Below, piece after piece: positions 1 through 7,791 of a DNA stretch of 13,127 nucleotides. The position numbers and the translations under genes are program-made. How positions within the stretch are numbered: the first letter of the stretch is position 1; every line of letters begins with the position of its first letter. The notes under the pieces were generated by a model. The model was not told the DNA's origin. It saw only the letters and a program-made list of their open reading frames with translations, and made no database searches. Location of the stretch: positions 1 through 13,127 of the forward strand of contig CAMPIU010000038.1 in NCBI GenBank assembly GCA_946886545.1, in the 5' to 3' direction. Source of the DNA: an uncultured Flavobacteriales bacterium (GTDB lineage: Bacteria; Bacteroidota; Bacteroidia; Flavobacteriales; Crocinitomicaceae).

Positions 1-32
1 ATTGAAAGTTTACTAATTTCTTGTCGTTTCAT
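1..32 (-). CDS. rpmC: 50S ribosomal protein L29, N-terminal fragment (gene cut by window edge)
   Basis: An ATG at 32-30 on the minus strand opens a frame reading MKRQEISKLS before the window ends. The short Lys/Gln/Glu-rich start resembles L29, and L29 follows L16 in the S10 operon of nearly all bacteria, so the assignment rests mainly on position. L29 is a small helical-hairpin protein near the peptide exit tunnel of the 50S subunit. The gene starts only 6 nt after the rplP stop, which suggests co-transcription and coupled translation. Only ten codons are visible, so nothing can be said about the rest of the protein. Confidence 0.8.
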   Translation of the reverse strand, partial: MKRQEISKLS

Positions 33-38
33 CTTCAA

Positions 39-467
39 TTATTTTCCTGGTATAACATAATCGTTACGAACGATGAACTTACATTTCACTGGAAGTTTTT
101 GAGCAGCTAAACGAAGTGCTTCCTTAGCAACTTCATAAGGAACCCCGTCAGCTTCGAACATAATACGACCTGGTCTAACAACAGCCACCCAGTGGCTAGG
201 AGCACCCTTACCTTTACCCATACGAACCTCTGCAGGCTTCGATGTGATCGGCTTGTCAGGGAAGATACGAATCCACACCTTACCTTCACGCTTCATGTAA
301 CGCGTAACTGCGATACGGGAAGCTTCGATTTGGCGTGATGTAATCCATCCTGGCTCCAATGTTTTTAGTCCAAAAGATCCGAATGCAATTGTAGCTCCGC
401 GTTGTGCTTCACCACGATTACGACCTTTTTGAACTCTTCTAAATTTGGTTCTCTTTGGAGATAACAT
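39..467 (-). CDS. rplP: 50S ribosomal protein L16
   Basis: This is a full-length L16 of 142 residues (E. coli has 136). L16 sits between the A-site tRNA elbow and the central protuberance of the 50S subunit and is needed for late subunit assembly. The start [11 protein letters not shown] and the segment [18 protein letters not shown] (about residues 78-95) are diagnostic of the family. Arg82 corresponds to the arginine that is hydroxylated in E. coli L16; whether it is modified here is unknown. The ATG follows the rpsC stop by 23 nt, and the gene ends 6 nt before rpmC. It belongs to the same operon as its neighbours, and no promoter of its own is visible. Confidence 0.98.
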   Translation of the reverse strand: MLSPKRTKFRRVQKGRNRGEAQRGATIAFGSFGLKTLEPGWITSRQIEASRIAVTRYMKREGKVWIRIFPDKPITSKPAEVRMGKGKGAPSHWVAVVRPGRIMFEADGVPYEVAKEALRLAAQKLPVKCKFIVRNDYVIPGK

Positions 468-490
468 CTTCTGAAAATTTTAATGTGTTT

Positions 491-1240
491 TTACTTCTTT
501 TTACGGTTTCCGCCTTTTCCAGCCGGACGACGATTGCCTCTATCACGGTCTCCAGATGGCGCACCACCTTTCGCTCCTTGAGCAGCCATTCCAACATTTG
601 GAGAAAGATCACGACGACCGTAAACTTCACCTTTGCAGATCCATACTTTGATCCCGATCAAACCGTAAGTAGTTAATGCCTCACCTACTGCATAATCGAT
701 ATCAGCTCTGAACGTATGTAACGGAGTACGTCCATCTTTGTACATTTCTGAACGAGCCATTTCAGCTCCATTCAAACGACCTGAAATTTTCACTTTGATC
801 CCTTCAGCACCCATTCTCATGGTTGAACCGATAGACATCTTGATTGCGCGACGAAATGAAATACGAGCTTCGATTTGACGAGCGATTCCATCAGCTACCA
901 AGCGTGCATCCAATTCAGGACGTTTCACTTCGAAAATGTTGATTTGAATCTCTTTTTTCGTCAATTTTTTCAACTCTTCTTTCAATTTGTCTACTTCTTG
1001 ACCACCTTTACCGATAATCACTCCCGGACGAGCCGTGTTGATTGTTACAGTAACGAGCTTGAGGGTACGCTCGATGATGATTTTCGAAATACTTGCTCTG
1101 GATAAACGGGCGTGTAAATATTTACGGATTTTATCATCTTCAATGATCTTATCTTTGTAATTATCTCCACCGTACCAGTTAGACTCCCATCCGTGGATGA
1201 AACCTAATCTATTTCCAATTGGATTTGTTTTTTGTCCCAT
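491..1240 (-). CDS. rpsC: 30S ribosomal protein S3
   Basis: S3 sits at the mRNA entry channel of the 30S subunit and contributes to the ribosome's mRNA helicase activity. The 249-residue protein begins [14 protein letters not shown]. It has a type 2 KH domain with the GxxG loop IGKGG at about residues 76-80, and a C-terminal domain with the basic cluster FRRAIK at 129-134, matching the helicase-associated residues of E. coli S3. Compared with E. coli S3 it has an altered N-terminal segment ([15 protein letters not shown], residues 17-31). It also carries a low-complexity Gly/Arg/Lys tail from about residue 218 to the end, probably disordered and RNA-binding. The gap from rplV is 10 nt. Confidence 0.98.
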   Translation of the reverse strand: MGQKTNPIGNRLGFIHGWESNWYGGDNYKDKIIEDDKIRKYLHARLSRASISKIIIERTLKLVTVTINTARPGVIIGKGGQEVDKLKEELKKLTKKEIQINIFEVKRPELDARLVADGIARQIEARISFRRAIKMSIGSTMRMGAEGIKVKISGRLNGAEMARSEMYKDGRTPLHTFRADIDYAVGEALTTYGLIGIKVWICKGEVYGRRDLSPNVGMAAQGAKGGAPSGDRDRGNRRPAGKGGNRKKK

Positions 1241-1250
1241 TTTCCTTCAA

Positions 1251-1646
1251 TTATTTTGAACCATCGACAACGATAGTCACGTGGTTTGATCTTTTACGAA
1301 CTCGGTAAGCTCTACCTTGAGGAGCAGTTTGAATACGTTTCAACATTCCTGCGCTACCCACTTCGATAGATTTCACCACTAATTTTTCATCCTCAATGCT
1401 CTTACCTTCGTTTTTAGCTTCCCAGTTAGCAATTGCTGAACGCAATAACTTGGATAGACTTAACGATGCGTCTTTCGCATTGTGTTGCAATATGTTTAGA
1501 GCTTTATTTACTTCAACTCCTCTTACAAGATCTGCAACCAATCTCATCTTACGAGGAGAAATCGGAGAATTATTCAACTTAGCAAAAGCTATTGACTTAT
1601 TCTCTTCTTTAATTTGATCAGCTCTTAATTTCTTTCTAGCGCCCAT
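1251..1646 (-). CDS. rplV: 50S ribosomal protein L22
   Basis: L22 binds 23S rRNA, and its long beta-hairpin loop lines the nascent-peptide exit tunnel. The 131-residue sequence has the globular helical domain ([15 protein letters not shown], residues 29-43) and the tunnel hairpin around residues 98-115 ([18 protein letters not shown]), ending in the conserved [11 protein letters not shown] strand. The N-terminus is about 20 residues longer than in E. coli (110 residues) and rich in Lys and Glu. The hairpin is the site of macrolide-resistance mutations in other species, and no deletion is visible here. The gene lies 16 nt after rpsS and 10 nt before rpsC. Confidence 0.98.
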   Translation of the reverse strand: MGARKKLRADQIKEENKSIAFAKLNNSPISPRKMRLVADLVRGVEVNKALNILQHNAKDASLSLSKLLRSAIANWEAKNEGKSIEDEKLVVKSIEVGSAGMLKRIQTAPQGRAYRVRKRSNHVTIVVDGSK

Positions 1647-1662
1647 GTCACTTGAATTTTAA

Positions 1663-1941
1663 CTATCTTTTTTTATCCTTTTTGTTAGCACCATGCCCAC
1701 GGAAGTTACGCGTTGGAGAAAACTCCCCTAACTTGTGTCCAACCATGTTCTCTGTTGCAAACACAGGAATAAACTTATTCCCGTTATGCACTGCAAACGT
1801 CAACCCGACCATGTCAGGAGTGATTGTAGAAGCGCGTGACCATGTTTTGATCACTGCTTTGCTTCCGCTTTCTTGTGCTGCGTCCACTCTTTTTGTCAAC
1901 TTATAGTGTACAAAAGGTGGTTTTTTCAACGAACGACTCAT
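1663..1941 (-). CDS. rpsS: 30S ribosomal protein S19
   Basis: S19 lies in the head of the 30S subunit, where with S13 it contacts the A-site tRNA region and bridges to the 50S subunit. The 92-residue protein has the family start [11 protein letters not shown]. The signature segment [20 protein letters not shown] runs from about residue 52 to 71, and [11 protein letters not shown] follows. Its length matches the family (E. coli has 92). The ATG lies 3 nt after the rplB stop, so the two are almost certainly translated from one message. The C-terminus is strongly basic. Confidence 0.98.
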   Translation of the reverse strand: MSRSLKKPPFVHYKLTKRVDAAQESGSKAVIKTWSRASTITPDMVGLTFAVHNGNKFIPVFATENMVGHKLGEFSPTRNFRGHGANKKDKKR

Positions 1942-1944
1942 ACC

Positions 1945-2769
1945 TTATTTCTTTCTTCTCTCGATGATAAACTTATCTGAATACTTCTTTTTCGAACGCG
2001 TCTTGTATCCTTTAGCAGGCATACCGTTACGTGAACGAGGGTGACCACCGGCGTTACGCCCTTCACCACCACCCATCGGGTGATCTACCGGGTTCATCAC
2101 AACACCACGTACACGTGGACGACGACCCAGCCAGCGTGAGCGACCAGCTTTACCAGAAACTACTAATGAATGTTCTCCATTCGATACGGCACCGATTGTT
2201 GCCATACAAGTAGTCAAAATCATACGAGTCTCACCAGAAGGCAATTTGATAATCGCAAAGCGACCGTCACGAGCGTTCAATTGAGCATATGTTCCTGCTC
2301 CACGAGCAATTGCACCACCTTTTCCAGGTTGCAACTCAATGTTATGGATCACAGATCCAAGAGGAACATCGGATAAAAATAATGCGTTTCCAACATTTGG
2401 AGTGGCACCTGCACCTGAAACTACTGTATCACCAACTTTCAATCCTTCAGGAGCAACGATGTAACGTTTCTCTCCATCCACATAATAAAGCAACGCGATA
2501 CGCGCAGTTCTGTTTGGATCGTATTCGATTGTCTTTACTACCGCAGGCACTCCGTGCTTATCGCGTTTAAAGTCAATGATACGATACTTTTGCTTGTGTC
2601 CACCACCGATGTAACGCATGGTCATACGACCATCATTGTTACGACCACCAGACTTGCTTTTCTTCGCAACTAAGCTCTTTTCAGGAACGTTCGTTGTTAC
2701 TTCAGCATAAGTACTGTTGATCTTGTGTCTTTGCCCTGGAGTAATAGGCTGAAATTTTCTAAGACTCAT
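1945..2769 (-). CDS. rplB: 50S ribosomal protein L2
   Basis: L2 is a primary 23S rRNA-binding protein near the peptidyl-transferase centre and is required for subunit association. The 274-residue protein shows the OB-fold segment with NSKSGG-like [14 protein letters not shown] (38-50) and the SH3-like domain. It has the C-terminal loop [19 protein letters not shown]. His230, equivalent to the functionally important His229 of mature E. coli L2, is kept. The usual second histidine of HPHGGGEG is Met232, a substitution I know as typical of Bacteroidota, which supports the taxonomic call. The gene is 10 nt downstream of rplW and 3 nt upstream of rpsS. Confidence 0.98.
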   Translation of the reverse strand: MSLRKFQPITPGQRHKINSTYAEVTTNVPEKSLVAKKSKSGGRNNDGRMTMRYIGGGHKQKYRIIDFKRDKHGVPAVVKTIEYDPNRTARIALLYYVDGEKRYIVAPEGLKVGDTVVSGAGATPNVGNALFLSDVPLGSVIHNIELQPGKGGAIARGAGTYAQLNARDGRFAIIKLPSGETRMILTTCMATIGAVSNGEHSLVVSGKAGRSRWLGRRPRVRGVVMNPVDHPMGGGEGRNAGGHPRSRNGMPAKGYKTRSKKKYSDKFIIERRKK

Positions 2770-2779
2770 CAGTTTTTAC

Positions 2780-3076
2780 TTAAAAATTATTAAACAAATC
2801 AATCGTTTCTCCTTCGGCAACAGTTACGATGGCTTTTTTCCATACGCGACTTTTTTGCTCAACGACACCTCTATTCGTAAATTTCGTAGAGGATTTTCCA
2901 CCGCCATAAGTGAGTGTGCGTACATTCACAACGTGAACTCCGTACATCTTTTCGACAGCGCTTTTAATTTCCAATTTATTCGCCTTGCGATCAACTTCGA
3001 AAGCGAAACTACCGTTGTCATTAGCGGCAGTTGCTTTTTCAGTTATAATTGGCTTTTTGATAATAGTACTCATCAT
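2780..3076 (-). CDS. rplW: 50S ribosomal protein L23
   Basis: L23 lies at the exit of the nascent-chain tunnel and is the docking site for trigger factor and SRP. The core IIKKPIITEKATA near the N-terminus and the segment YGVHVVNVRTLTYGGGKSS identify it. After the rplD stop the frame reads TTG-ATG-ATG-AGT, so three starts are possible at 3079, 3076 and 3073. I chose the first ATG (98 residues); starting at 3073 gives MSTIIKK and 97 residues, which fits other L23 N-termini equally well. The TTG adjoining the rplD TAA is the least likely. With the chosen start the gap to rplD is 3 nt, consistent with coupled translation of the L4 and L23 genes. Confidence 0.95.
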   Translation of the reverse strand: MMSTIIKKPIITEKATAANDNGSFAFEVDRKANKLEIKSAVEKMYGVHVVNVRTLTYGGGKSSTKFTNRGVVEQKSRVWKKAIVTVAEGETIDLFNNF

Positions 3077-3079
3077 CAA

Positions 3080-3706
3080 TTAATTTAGAATCTTTTCGAT
3101 TACTTCGATTGAACTTTCTGTTAATACAACTTTCTTCGCATTCAACACATCGTATGTGTTAACCGAATCAGCAGATACAACCTTAACGCGTTGCAAGTTA
3201 CGTGAAGACAAGTAAACATTGTCATTACCCGCTCCAACGATCATCAACACCTTCTCGTTTAACAAGTTCAAGTTCGACAACATCGATTTGAATTCTGCTG
3301 TTTTTGGTGTTGTAAGAGCTACATCTTCCACTACTAAAATTGAATCAAGTTTTGCTTTGTATGCGAAAGCAGATTTACGTGCCAAACGCTTTAACTTGAT
3401 ATTCAATTTGAAGTGATAGTTACGTGGGCGTGGTCCGAAAATACGTCCACCTCCTACACGAGTACCAGATTTAACACTACCAGCACGAGCACCACCCGTA
3501 CCTTTTTGTTTTTTGATTTTTCTGGTAGATCCAGATATCTCAGCTCTTTCTTTAGATTTATGCGTTCCCTGACGACGATTTGCCAAGTGTTGCTTTACAT
3601 CTAAATAAATTGCGTGATCATTTGGTTCTATTCCAAAAATTCCGTCCGATAAGGTTACCTTTTTGGAAGTAGCCTTTCCTTTGCTATCAATTACTTTTAC
3701 TTCCAT
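3080..3706 (-). CDS. rplD: 50S ribosomal protein L4
   Basis: L4 is an early-assembly 50S protein whose extended loop reaches the exit tunnel. In E. coli it also represses the S10 operon by binding the operon leader. The 208-residue protein contains the loop region at roughly residues 43-100, with RKIKKQKGTGGARAGS (62-77) and GGGRIFGPRPRNYHF (85-99). A globular alpha/beta domain follows (LNLLNEKVLMIVGAGNDNVY and similar). Its ATG shares one base with the rplC stop (TAATG at 3708-3704), a classical arrangement for translational coupling. Whether this L4 regulates the operon is unknown. The usual leader upstream of rpsJ is absent here, which makes the rpsJ-rplC hairpin worth testing as a target. 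Confidence 0.98.
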   Translation of the reverse strand: MEVKVIDSKGKATSKKVTLSDGIFGIEPNDHAIYLDVKQHLANRRQGTHKSKERAEISGSTRKIKKQKGTGGARAGSVKSGTRVGGGRIFGPRPRNYHFKLNIKLKRLARKSAFAYKAKLDSILVVEDVALTTPKTAEFKSMLSNLNLLNEKVLMIVGAGNDNVYLSSRNLQRVKVVSADSVNTYDVLNAKKVVLTESSIEVIEKILN

Positions 3707-4320
3707 TATTTCTGAATTGTTACGGTTGAACCTTTAGGTCCTGGAATAGAACCTTTAACTACGATTAAATTTTTGTCAGCCAAAATACGTAATACTTCCA
3801 GGTTCTCTACAGTTACGCGTTTGTTACCCATTTGTCCGGCCATGCGCATTCCTTTGAATACACGTGCGGGATATGAACAAGCACCAATTGAACCAGGAGC
3901 ACGCAAACGGTTATGCTGACCGTGAGTCGATTGTCCAACACCACCAAAATTGTGACGTTTAACAACCCCTTGGAAACCTTTACCTTTAGATGTCCCGGCA
4001 ATCCCAACGAATTCACCTTCTTCGAACATTTGAACGTCCACTACATCTCCAAGATTAAGTCCGTCAAAACCTTTAAACTCAACCAATTTAGATTTTGGTG
4101 TTGTTTTAGCTTTTTTGAAATGACCTTTCAATGCATTCGGAGTGTTTCTTTCTTTACGCTCTCCGAATCCTAATTGAACTGCCTCGTACCCATCTCGATC
4201 TTGTGTTTTAACCTGAGTTACTACACAAGGACCAGCTTCTATTACTGTGCATGGTGTTGCCTTACCCTCGGCACTGTAGACGCTAGTCATTCCGATTTTT
4301 TTACCAATAATTCCAGGCAT
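3706..4320 (-). CDS. rplC: 50S ribosomal protein L3
   Basis: L3 is one of the first proteins to bind 23S rRNA, and its extended loop reaches towards the peptidyl-transferase centre. The 204-residue protein starts [15 protein letters not shown] and contains the family signature [20 protein letters not shown] (106-125). The central loop around 120-165 includes [18 protein letters not shown], and the C-terminal domain ends [16 protein letters not shown]. The ATG is preceded by an 83-nt gap from rpsJ that holds a long hairpin (4347-4415) and an AT-rich stretch with repeated TTATAAA units. This makes rplC the only gene inside the operon with a substantial leader. The stop overlaps the rplD start by one base. 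Confidence 0.98.
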   Translation of the reverse strand: MPGIIGKKIGMTSVYSAEGKATPCTVIEAGPCVVTQVKTQDRDGYEAVQLGFGERKERNTPNALKGHFKKAKTTPKSKLVEFKGFDGLNLGDVVDVQMFEEGEFVGIAGTSKGKGFQGVVKRHNFGGVGQSTHGQHNRLRAPGSIGACSYPARVFKGMRMAGQMGNKRVTVENLEVLRILADKNLIVVKGSIPGPKGSTVTIQK

Positions 4321-4346
4321 ACTTTACTAATTATAAATTATAAATT

Positions 4347-4415
4347 ATTAAAGTGATGTAAGTTCTGGTGGGGACGCGATGCATCGAGTCCCCACAGACT
4401 TCATCACACTTTAAT
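4347..4415 (-). repeat. Long GC-cored hairpin between rpsJ and rplC
   Basis: On the minus strand this region folds into one long imperfect stem. The outer arms ATTAAAGTG (4415-4407) and CACTTTAAT (4355-4347) pair over 9 bp. Next come ATG/CAT, AAGT/ACTT and CT/AG, with small bulges. The core GTGGGGAC (4395-4388) then pairs perfectly with GTCCCCAC (4375-4368). The apex is TCGATGCATCGC, which can add CGA/TCG around a TGCA loop. The outer arm covers the last codons and stop of rpsJ. No T-run follows, so a simple Rho-independent terminator is unlikely. It could be a regulatory or processing hairpin, or a REP-like dispersed palindrome that has landed in the operon. The core, a GC-rich palindrome centred on GATGCATC, looks like the latter, but no second copy occurs in this window. 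Confidence 0.85.
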
Positions 4416-4709
4416 TTCTACATCAACTCCCGAAGGAAGTTCTAATCTCATCAACGCATCAACAGTTTTAGAAGAAGAACTGTAGATATCCAACAAACGT
4501 TTGTAAGAACACAATTCGAACTGCTCACGCGCTTTTTTGTTAACGTGTGGAGAACGCAATACTGTGTAAATACGTTTGTGAGTTGGAAGTGGAATTGGAC
4601 CACTAACTACTGCTCCTGTTGCTTTAACCGTTTTAACGATTTTTTCCGCCGATTTGTCAACCAAGTTATGGTCGTACGACTTTAATTTAATTCTAATTTT
4701 CTGGCTCAT
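4404..4709 (-). CDS. rpsJ: 30S ribosomal protein S10
   Basis: S10 is a 30S head protein; in E. coli it also acts as transcription factor NusE in antitermination with NusB. The 101-residue protein has the family start [17 protein letters not shown]. The long extended loop follows, from about residue 34 ([20 protein letters not shown]) to [11 protein letters not shown] at 55-65, and the usual end is VDVEIKV. Length matches the family (E. coli has 103). It starts 12 nt after fusA with no tuf gene between and no room for an E. coli-type S10 leader. Its final codons form one arm of the hairpin at 4347-4415. The TGA stop overlaps an ATG (TGATG) that opens an 18-codon frame through that hairpin. Confidence 0.98.
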   Translation of the reverse strand: MSQKIRIKLKSYDHNLVDKSAEKIVKTVKATGAVVSGPIPLPTHKRIYTVLRSPHVNKKAREQFELCSYKRLLDIYSSSSKTVDALMRLELPSGVDVEIKV

Positions 4710-4721
4710 TACTCGTTTGTA

Positions 4722-6827
4722 TTAAGCGGATACTTTTCCGTTAATTTTTGCAATCACTTCTTCTGCTACGTTCTTAGGCGCTTCTGCATAATGCGAAAAC
4801 TCCATAGAAGACGTTGCACGACCTGACGATAACGTACGCAATTGCGTTACATATCCAAACATTTCAGATAAAGGAACATCAGCTTTAACAACTTTACCTC
4901 CTGCTTTATCATCCATACCTTTCATCATACCACGACGACGGTTCAAGTCACCTACAATATCTCCCATGTTTTCTTCCGGACAAATCACTTCTAATTTCAT
5001 GATCGGTTCCAACAAGATTGGTTTACATGCTTTCAATGCATGGCGATATGCCATTTTAGCTGCCATCTCGAACGACAATGAATCTGAATCGACCGCGTGG
5101 AATGAACCATCAATCAATTCTACTTTCATTGCTTCAACAGGGAATCCAGCCAAAACTCCATTTTTCATAGATTCTTTGAAACCTTTCTCAACAGATGGGA
5201 TAAATTCACGAGGAATGTTACCACCTTTGATAGAGTTAACGAATTCTAATCCAGTTTTCTCAGCATCTGTTTGTGGAGAAATCTTAACCAAAATGTCCGC
5301 GAATTTACCACGTCCACCAGATTGTTTCTTATACTGCTCACGGTGTTCAACAGGAATTGTAATATCCTCACGGTATGTTACTTGAGGAGCACCTTGATTT
5401 ACCTCAACCTTAAACTCACGACGTAAGCGGTCAACGATAATATCCAAGTGCAACTCACCCATTCCTGAGATAATTGTCTGTCCTGACTCCTCATCCGTAT
5501 TTACACGGAAAGTCGGATCCTCTTCAGCCAATTTATTCAATCCATTAGATAAACGGTCAGCATCTGCTTGAGTTTTAGGCTCAATTGCAATACCGATAAC
5601 CGGCTCAGGGAAGTTCATTGATTCCAAAATAATCGGATGCCCTTCAGCACACAATGTATCTCCTGTACGAATATCCTTAAATCCAACTACCGCACCGATA
5701 TCTCCTGCACCTAGCTCATCAATTTGATTTTGCTTGTTTGCGTGCATTTGGAAAATACGGGAAATACGCTCTTTATTATTAGAACGGGTATTGTATACGT
5801 ATGAACCTGCAGGTAATTTACCTGAATAAGCACGGATAAAACACAAACGACCTACGAATGGGTCAGTTGCAATTTTAAATGCCAATGCAGCAAATGGAGC
5901 ATCGTAAGATGGCAAACGCTCTTCTTCTTCATCTGTTTTCGGATTGATTCCAACAATAGAACCATTATCCAACGGAGAAGGAAGAATTTCCATTACCATA
6001 TCCAACATTGCCTGAACACCTTTGTTTTTGAAAGATGAACCACACATCATCGGAACTACTTTTCCGGAGATTGTCGCTTGACGTAATGCATTCAAGATCT
6101 CACGTTCTGTCAAAGAGTTTTCATCTTCGAAGAATTTCTCCATCAGGTTCTCATCGAATTCAGCAACTGCCTCTAACAATTCGCTACGAAGTCTTCTTGC
6201 CTCATCAATGATATCAGCAGGAATTTCAACTTCCTGGAAAGTCATCCCCATATCGTGCTCATTCCATTCGATTCCTTTAAAATTGATCAAGTCAACAACT
6301 CCTCTGAAGTTATCTTCATCACCAATATTAATTTGCAATGGTAAAGCATGGCTACCCAACATTTCTTTAACCTGTGAACACACGTTTAAGAAATCAGCTC
6401 CCTGACGGTCCATTTTGTTAACGAAACCAATACGAGGAACATTGTAGTTGTTTGCCAAACGCCAGTTTGTTTCAGATTGAGGCTCAACACCGTCAACTGC
6501 CGAGAACAAGAACACCAAACCATCCAATACACGTAACGAACGATTCACCTCAACTGTAAAGTCAACGTGTCCCGGAGTGTCAATGATATTGATGTGGTAA
6601 TTATCTCCTCTATATTTCCAATTTACTGTTGTAGCAGCAGAAGTAATGGTAATACCACGCTCTTGCTCTTGCTCCATCCAGTCCATTGTAGCTCCACCGT
6701 CGTGAACCTCACCAATCTTGTGGTTTACACCAGAATAGTAAAGAATACGCTCAGTAGTGGTTGTTTTCCCAGCATCAATGTGAGCTGCGATACCAATATT
6801 TCTTGTGTATTTAAGATCTCTTGCCAT
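4722..6827 (-). CDS. fusA: Elongation factor G
   Basis: EF-G is the GTPase that drives tRNA-mRNA translocation and, with RRF, ribosome recycling. All five G motifs are present: AHIDAGKTT (15-23), RGITI (57-61), DTPGH with catalytic His87 (83-87), NKMD (137-140) and CGSS (262-265). A G' insertion lies between about 160 and 260, and domain II begins near 310. Domain III carries [10 protein letters not shown] (454-463). Domain IV has GGRGKFA (504-510) and the tip-loop His577, and domain V occupies the C-terminal quarter. The length of 701 residues is normal. The rpsG stop lies 3 nt upstream of the ATG and rpsJ follows after 12 nt. The location inside the str operon marks this as the housekeeping copy. 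Confidence 0.98.
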   Translation of the reverse strand: MARDLKYTRNIGIAAHIDAGKTTTTERILYYSGVNHKIGEVHDGGATMDWMEQEQERGITITSAATTVNWKYRGDNYHINIIDTPGHVDFTVEVNRSLRVLDGLVFLFSAVDGVEPQSETNWRLANNYNVPRIGFVNKMDRQGADFLNVCSQVKEMLGSHALPLQINIGDEDNFRGVVDLINFKGIEWNEHDMGMTFQEVEIPADIIDEARRLRSELLEAVAEFDENLMEKFFEDENSLTEREILNALRQATISGKVVPMMCGSSFKNKGVQAMLDMVMEILPSPLDNGSIVGINPKTDEEEERLPSYDAPFAALAFKIATDPFVGRLCFIRAYSGKLPAGSYVYNTRSNNKERISRIFQMHANKQNQIDELGAGDIGAVVGFKDIRTGDTLCAEGHPIILESMNFPEPVIGIAIEPKTQADADRLSNGLNKLAEEDPTFRVNTDEESGQTIISGMGELHLDIIVDRLRREFKVEVNQGAPQVTYREDITIPVEHREQYKKQSGGRGKFADILVKISPQTDAEKTGLEFVNSIKGGNIPREFIPSVEKGFKESMKNGVLAGFPVEAMKVELIDGSFHAVDSDSLSFEMAAKMAYRHALKACKPILLEPIMKLEVICPEENMGDIVGDLNRRRGMMKGMDDKAGGKVVKADVPLSEMFGYVTQLRTLSSGRATSSMEFSHYAEAPKNVAEEVIAKINGKVSA

Positions 6828-6830
6828 TTC

Positions 6831-7301
6831 TTAGAATCTAAAATGTGAAAATGCTTTGTTAGCTTCAGCCATTCTTAAAGTATCTTCTTTCTTTTTGAAA
6901 GCAGCACCCTCTTCTTTTGAAGCAGCAATAATTTCAGAGGCTAATTTACCAGCCATAGATTTCTCATTACGTTTACGAGCGTAACCAATTAACCATTTCA
7001 TAGCCAATGATTGTTTACGTCCTTCACGAACAGGAGTAGGGATTTGGAAAGTAGCTCCACCAACACGACGAGAACGAACCTCCACTGATGGAGTAACGTT
7101 TTCCAATGCTTTTTTGAACACTTCTAATCCTTCTTGATCTTCTAATTTTTTATCTACGATCTCTAACGCGTCGTAGAAAATTTTAAATGCCAAATTCTTT
7201 TTACCAGAATACATTAAGTTGTTAACGAACTTTGTTACTACAACGTCATTAAACTTTGGATCTGGGAGTATGGCTATCTTCTTCGCTTTTCTTCTTCTCA
7301 T
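6831..7301 (-). CDS. rpsG: 30S ribosomal protein S7
   Basis: S7 nucleates assembly of the 30S head and contacts the E-site tRNA. The 156-residue protein carries the signature [20 protein letters not shown] (14-33), the beta-hairpin [15 protein letters not shown] (74-88) and the helical segment [20 protein letters not shown] (101-120). It begins MRRRKAKK and ends [10 protein letters not shown]. Length matches E. coli S7 closely. It sits 15 nt after rpsL and 3 nt before fusA. In E. coli, S7 autoregulates by binding the roughly 100-nt rpsL-rpsG spacer. A 15-nt spacer cannot hold that structure, so any feedback control must use a different site. Confidence 0.98.
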   Translation of the reverse strand: MRRRKAKKIAILPDPKFNDVVVTKFVNNLMYSGKKNLAFKIFYDALEIVDKKLEDQEGLEVFKKALENVTPSVEVRSRRVGGATFQIPTPVREGRKQSLAMKWLIGYARKRNEKSMAGKLASEIIAASKEEGAAFKKKEDTLRMAEANKAFSHFRF

Positions 7302-7316
7302 CTCTTCAAAGTTTTA

Positions 7317-7697
7317 TTATTTCTTAGCTTTTGGACGTTTTGTTCCGTACTTAGAACGACGTTGTGAACGGCCTTCAACACCCGCAGTATCTTCCGCACC
7401 ACGAACGATGTGGTAACGAACCCCTGGTAAATCTTTAACCCTTCCACCACGCACAAGAACCAATGAGTGTTCTTGTAAGTTGTGACCTTCTCCACCGATA
7501 TAGGCATTCACCTCTTTACCGTTGGTAAGACGAACACGCGCTACTTTTCTCATAGCTGAGTTCGGCTTCTTAGGTGTAGTGGTGTACACACGTACACATA
7601 CTCCTTTGCGCTGCGGGCAAGAATCCAAAGCCGCTGACTTTGACTTCTTTACTACCGCAGTCCTTCCCTTTCGCACTAACTGTTGTATAGTTGGCAT
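7317..7697 (-). CDS. rpsL: 30S ribosomal protein S12
   Basis: S12 lies at the decoding centre and controls translational accuracy. The 126-residue sequence has the decoding loops [13 protein letters not shown] (39-51) and [13 protein letters not shown] (84-96). Lys43 and Lys88, the usual sites of streptomycin-resistance substitutions, are wild type. Asp89 is the residue that RimO methylthiolates in E. coli. It is the first gene of the operon, about 65 nt downstream of a near-consensus Bacteroidota promoter. A small hairpin lies in the leader, and no Shine-Dalgarno sequence is visible before the ATG. Confidence 0.99.
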   Translation of the reverse strand: MPTIQQLVRKGRTAVVKKSKSAALDSCPQRKGVCVRVYTTTPKKPNSAMRKVARVRLTNGKEVNAYIGGEGHNLQEHSLVLVRGGRVKDLPGVRYHIVRGAEDTAGVEGRSQRRSKYGTKRPKAKK

Positions 7698-7735
7698 ACA
7701 GTACTCAAATTTTGATAATTAATAAATATAGTTTT

Positions 7736-7759
7736 CCCCAAAGAACACACTTTGAGGGG
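7736..7759 (-). promoter_or_regulatory. Hairpin at the 5' end of the rpsL leader
   Basis: On the minus strand CCCC-TC-AAAG (7759-7750), a six-base loop and CTTT-GGGG (7743-7736) form an 8-bp stem with a two-base bulge. With the promoter at 7762-7791 the transcript would begin at or just before the first arm, so the hairpin would cap the mRNA. It could stabilise the message or bind a ribosomal protein. It is too far from the ATG (about 38 nt) to block it directly, and no T-run follows, so it is not a terminator. The function is inference. Confidence 0.5.
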
Positions 7760-7761
7760 TG

Positions 7762-7791
7762 CAAAGATAGAGAGAAAATCTTAGGATGCAA
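7762..7791 (-). promoter_or_regulatory. Promoter of the str-S10 operon (Bacteroidota type)
   Basis: Read on the minus strand, TTG at 7791-7789 is followed after 19 nt by TATCTTTG at 7769-7762. This matches the Bacteroidota sigma factor consensus (-33 TTTG/TTG, -7 TAnnTTTG) at canonical spacing. Transcription would start within a few bases of 7758, giving a leader of about 60 nt before rpsL. The position upstream of the first operon gene and the exact -7 match make this the best-supported promoter in the window. Confidence 0.85.

Noticed and set aside
875..1105. 76-codon plus-strand open frame inside rpsC
   Set aside because: It is a shadow of the S3 gene, with Phe-rich low-complexity content and no start signal.
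2031..2570. Three overlapping plus-strand frames opposite rplB
   Set aside because: They lie on the antisense strand of L2 in different frames, none has a recognisable product, and L2 explains the sequence fully.
4328..4350. TTATAAA units before rplC as a tandem repeat element
   Set aside because: There are only two full units and a part. It is better explained as the AT-rich region usual before Bacteroidota start codons.
4347..4415. Reading the rpsJ-rplC hairpin as an ordinary Rho-independent terminator
   Set aside because: No T-run follows on the minus strand, and the downstream ribosomal genes have no visible promoter of their own, so full termination here is implausible.
4966..5385. 139-codon plus-strand open frame inside fusA
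   Set aside because: It is antisense to a perfectly conserved EF-G coding region and resembles no protein. The open frame follows from the codon use of fusA.
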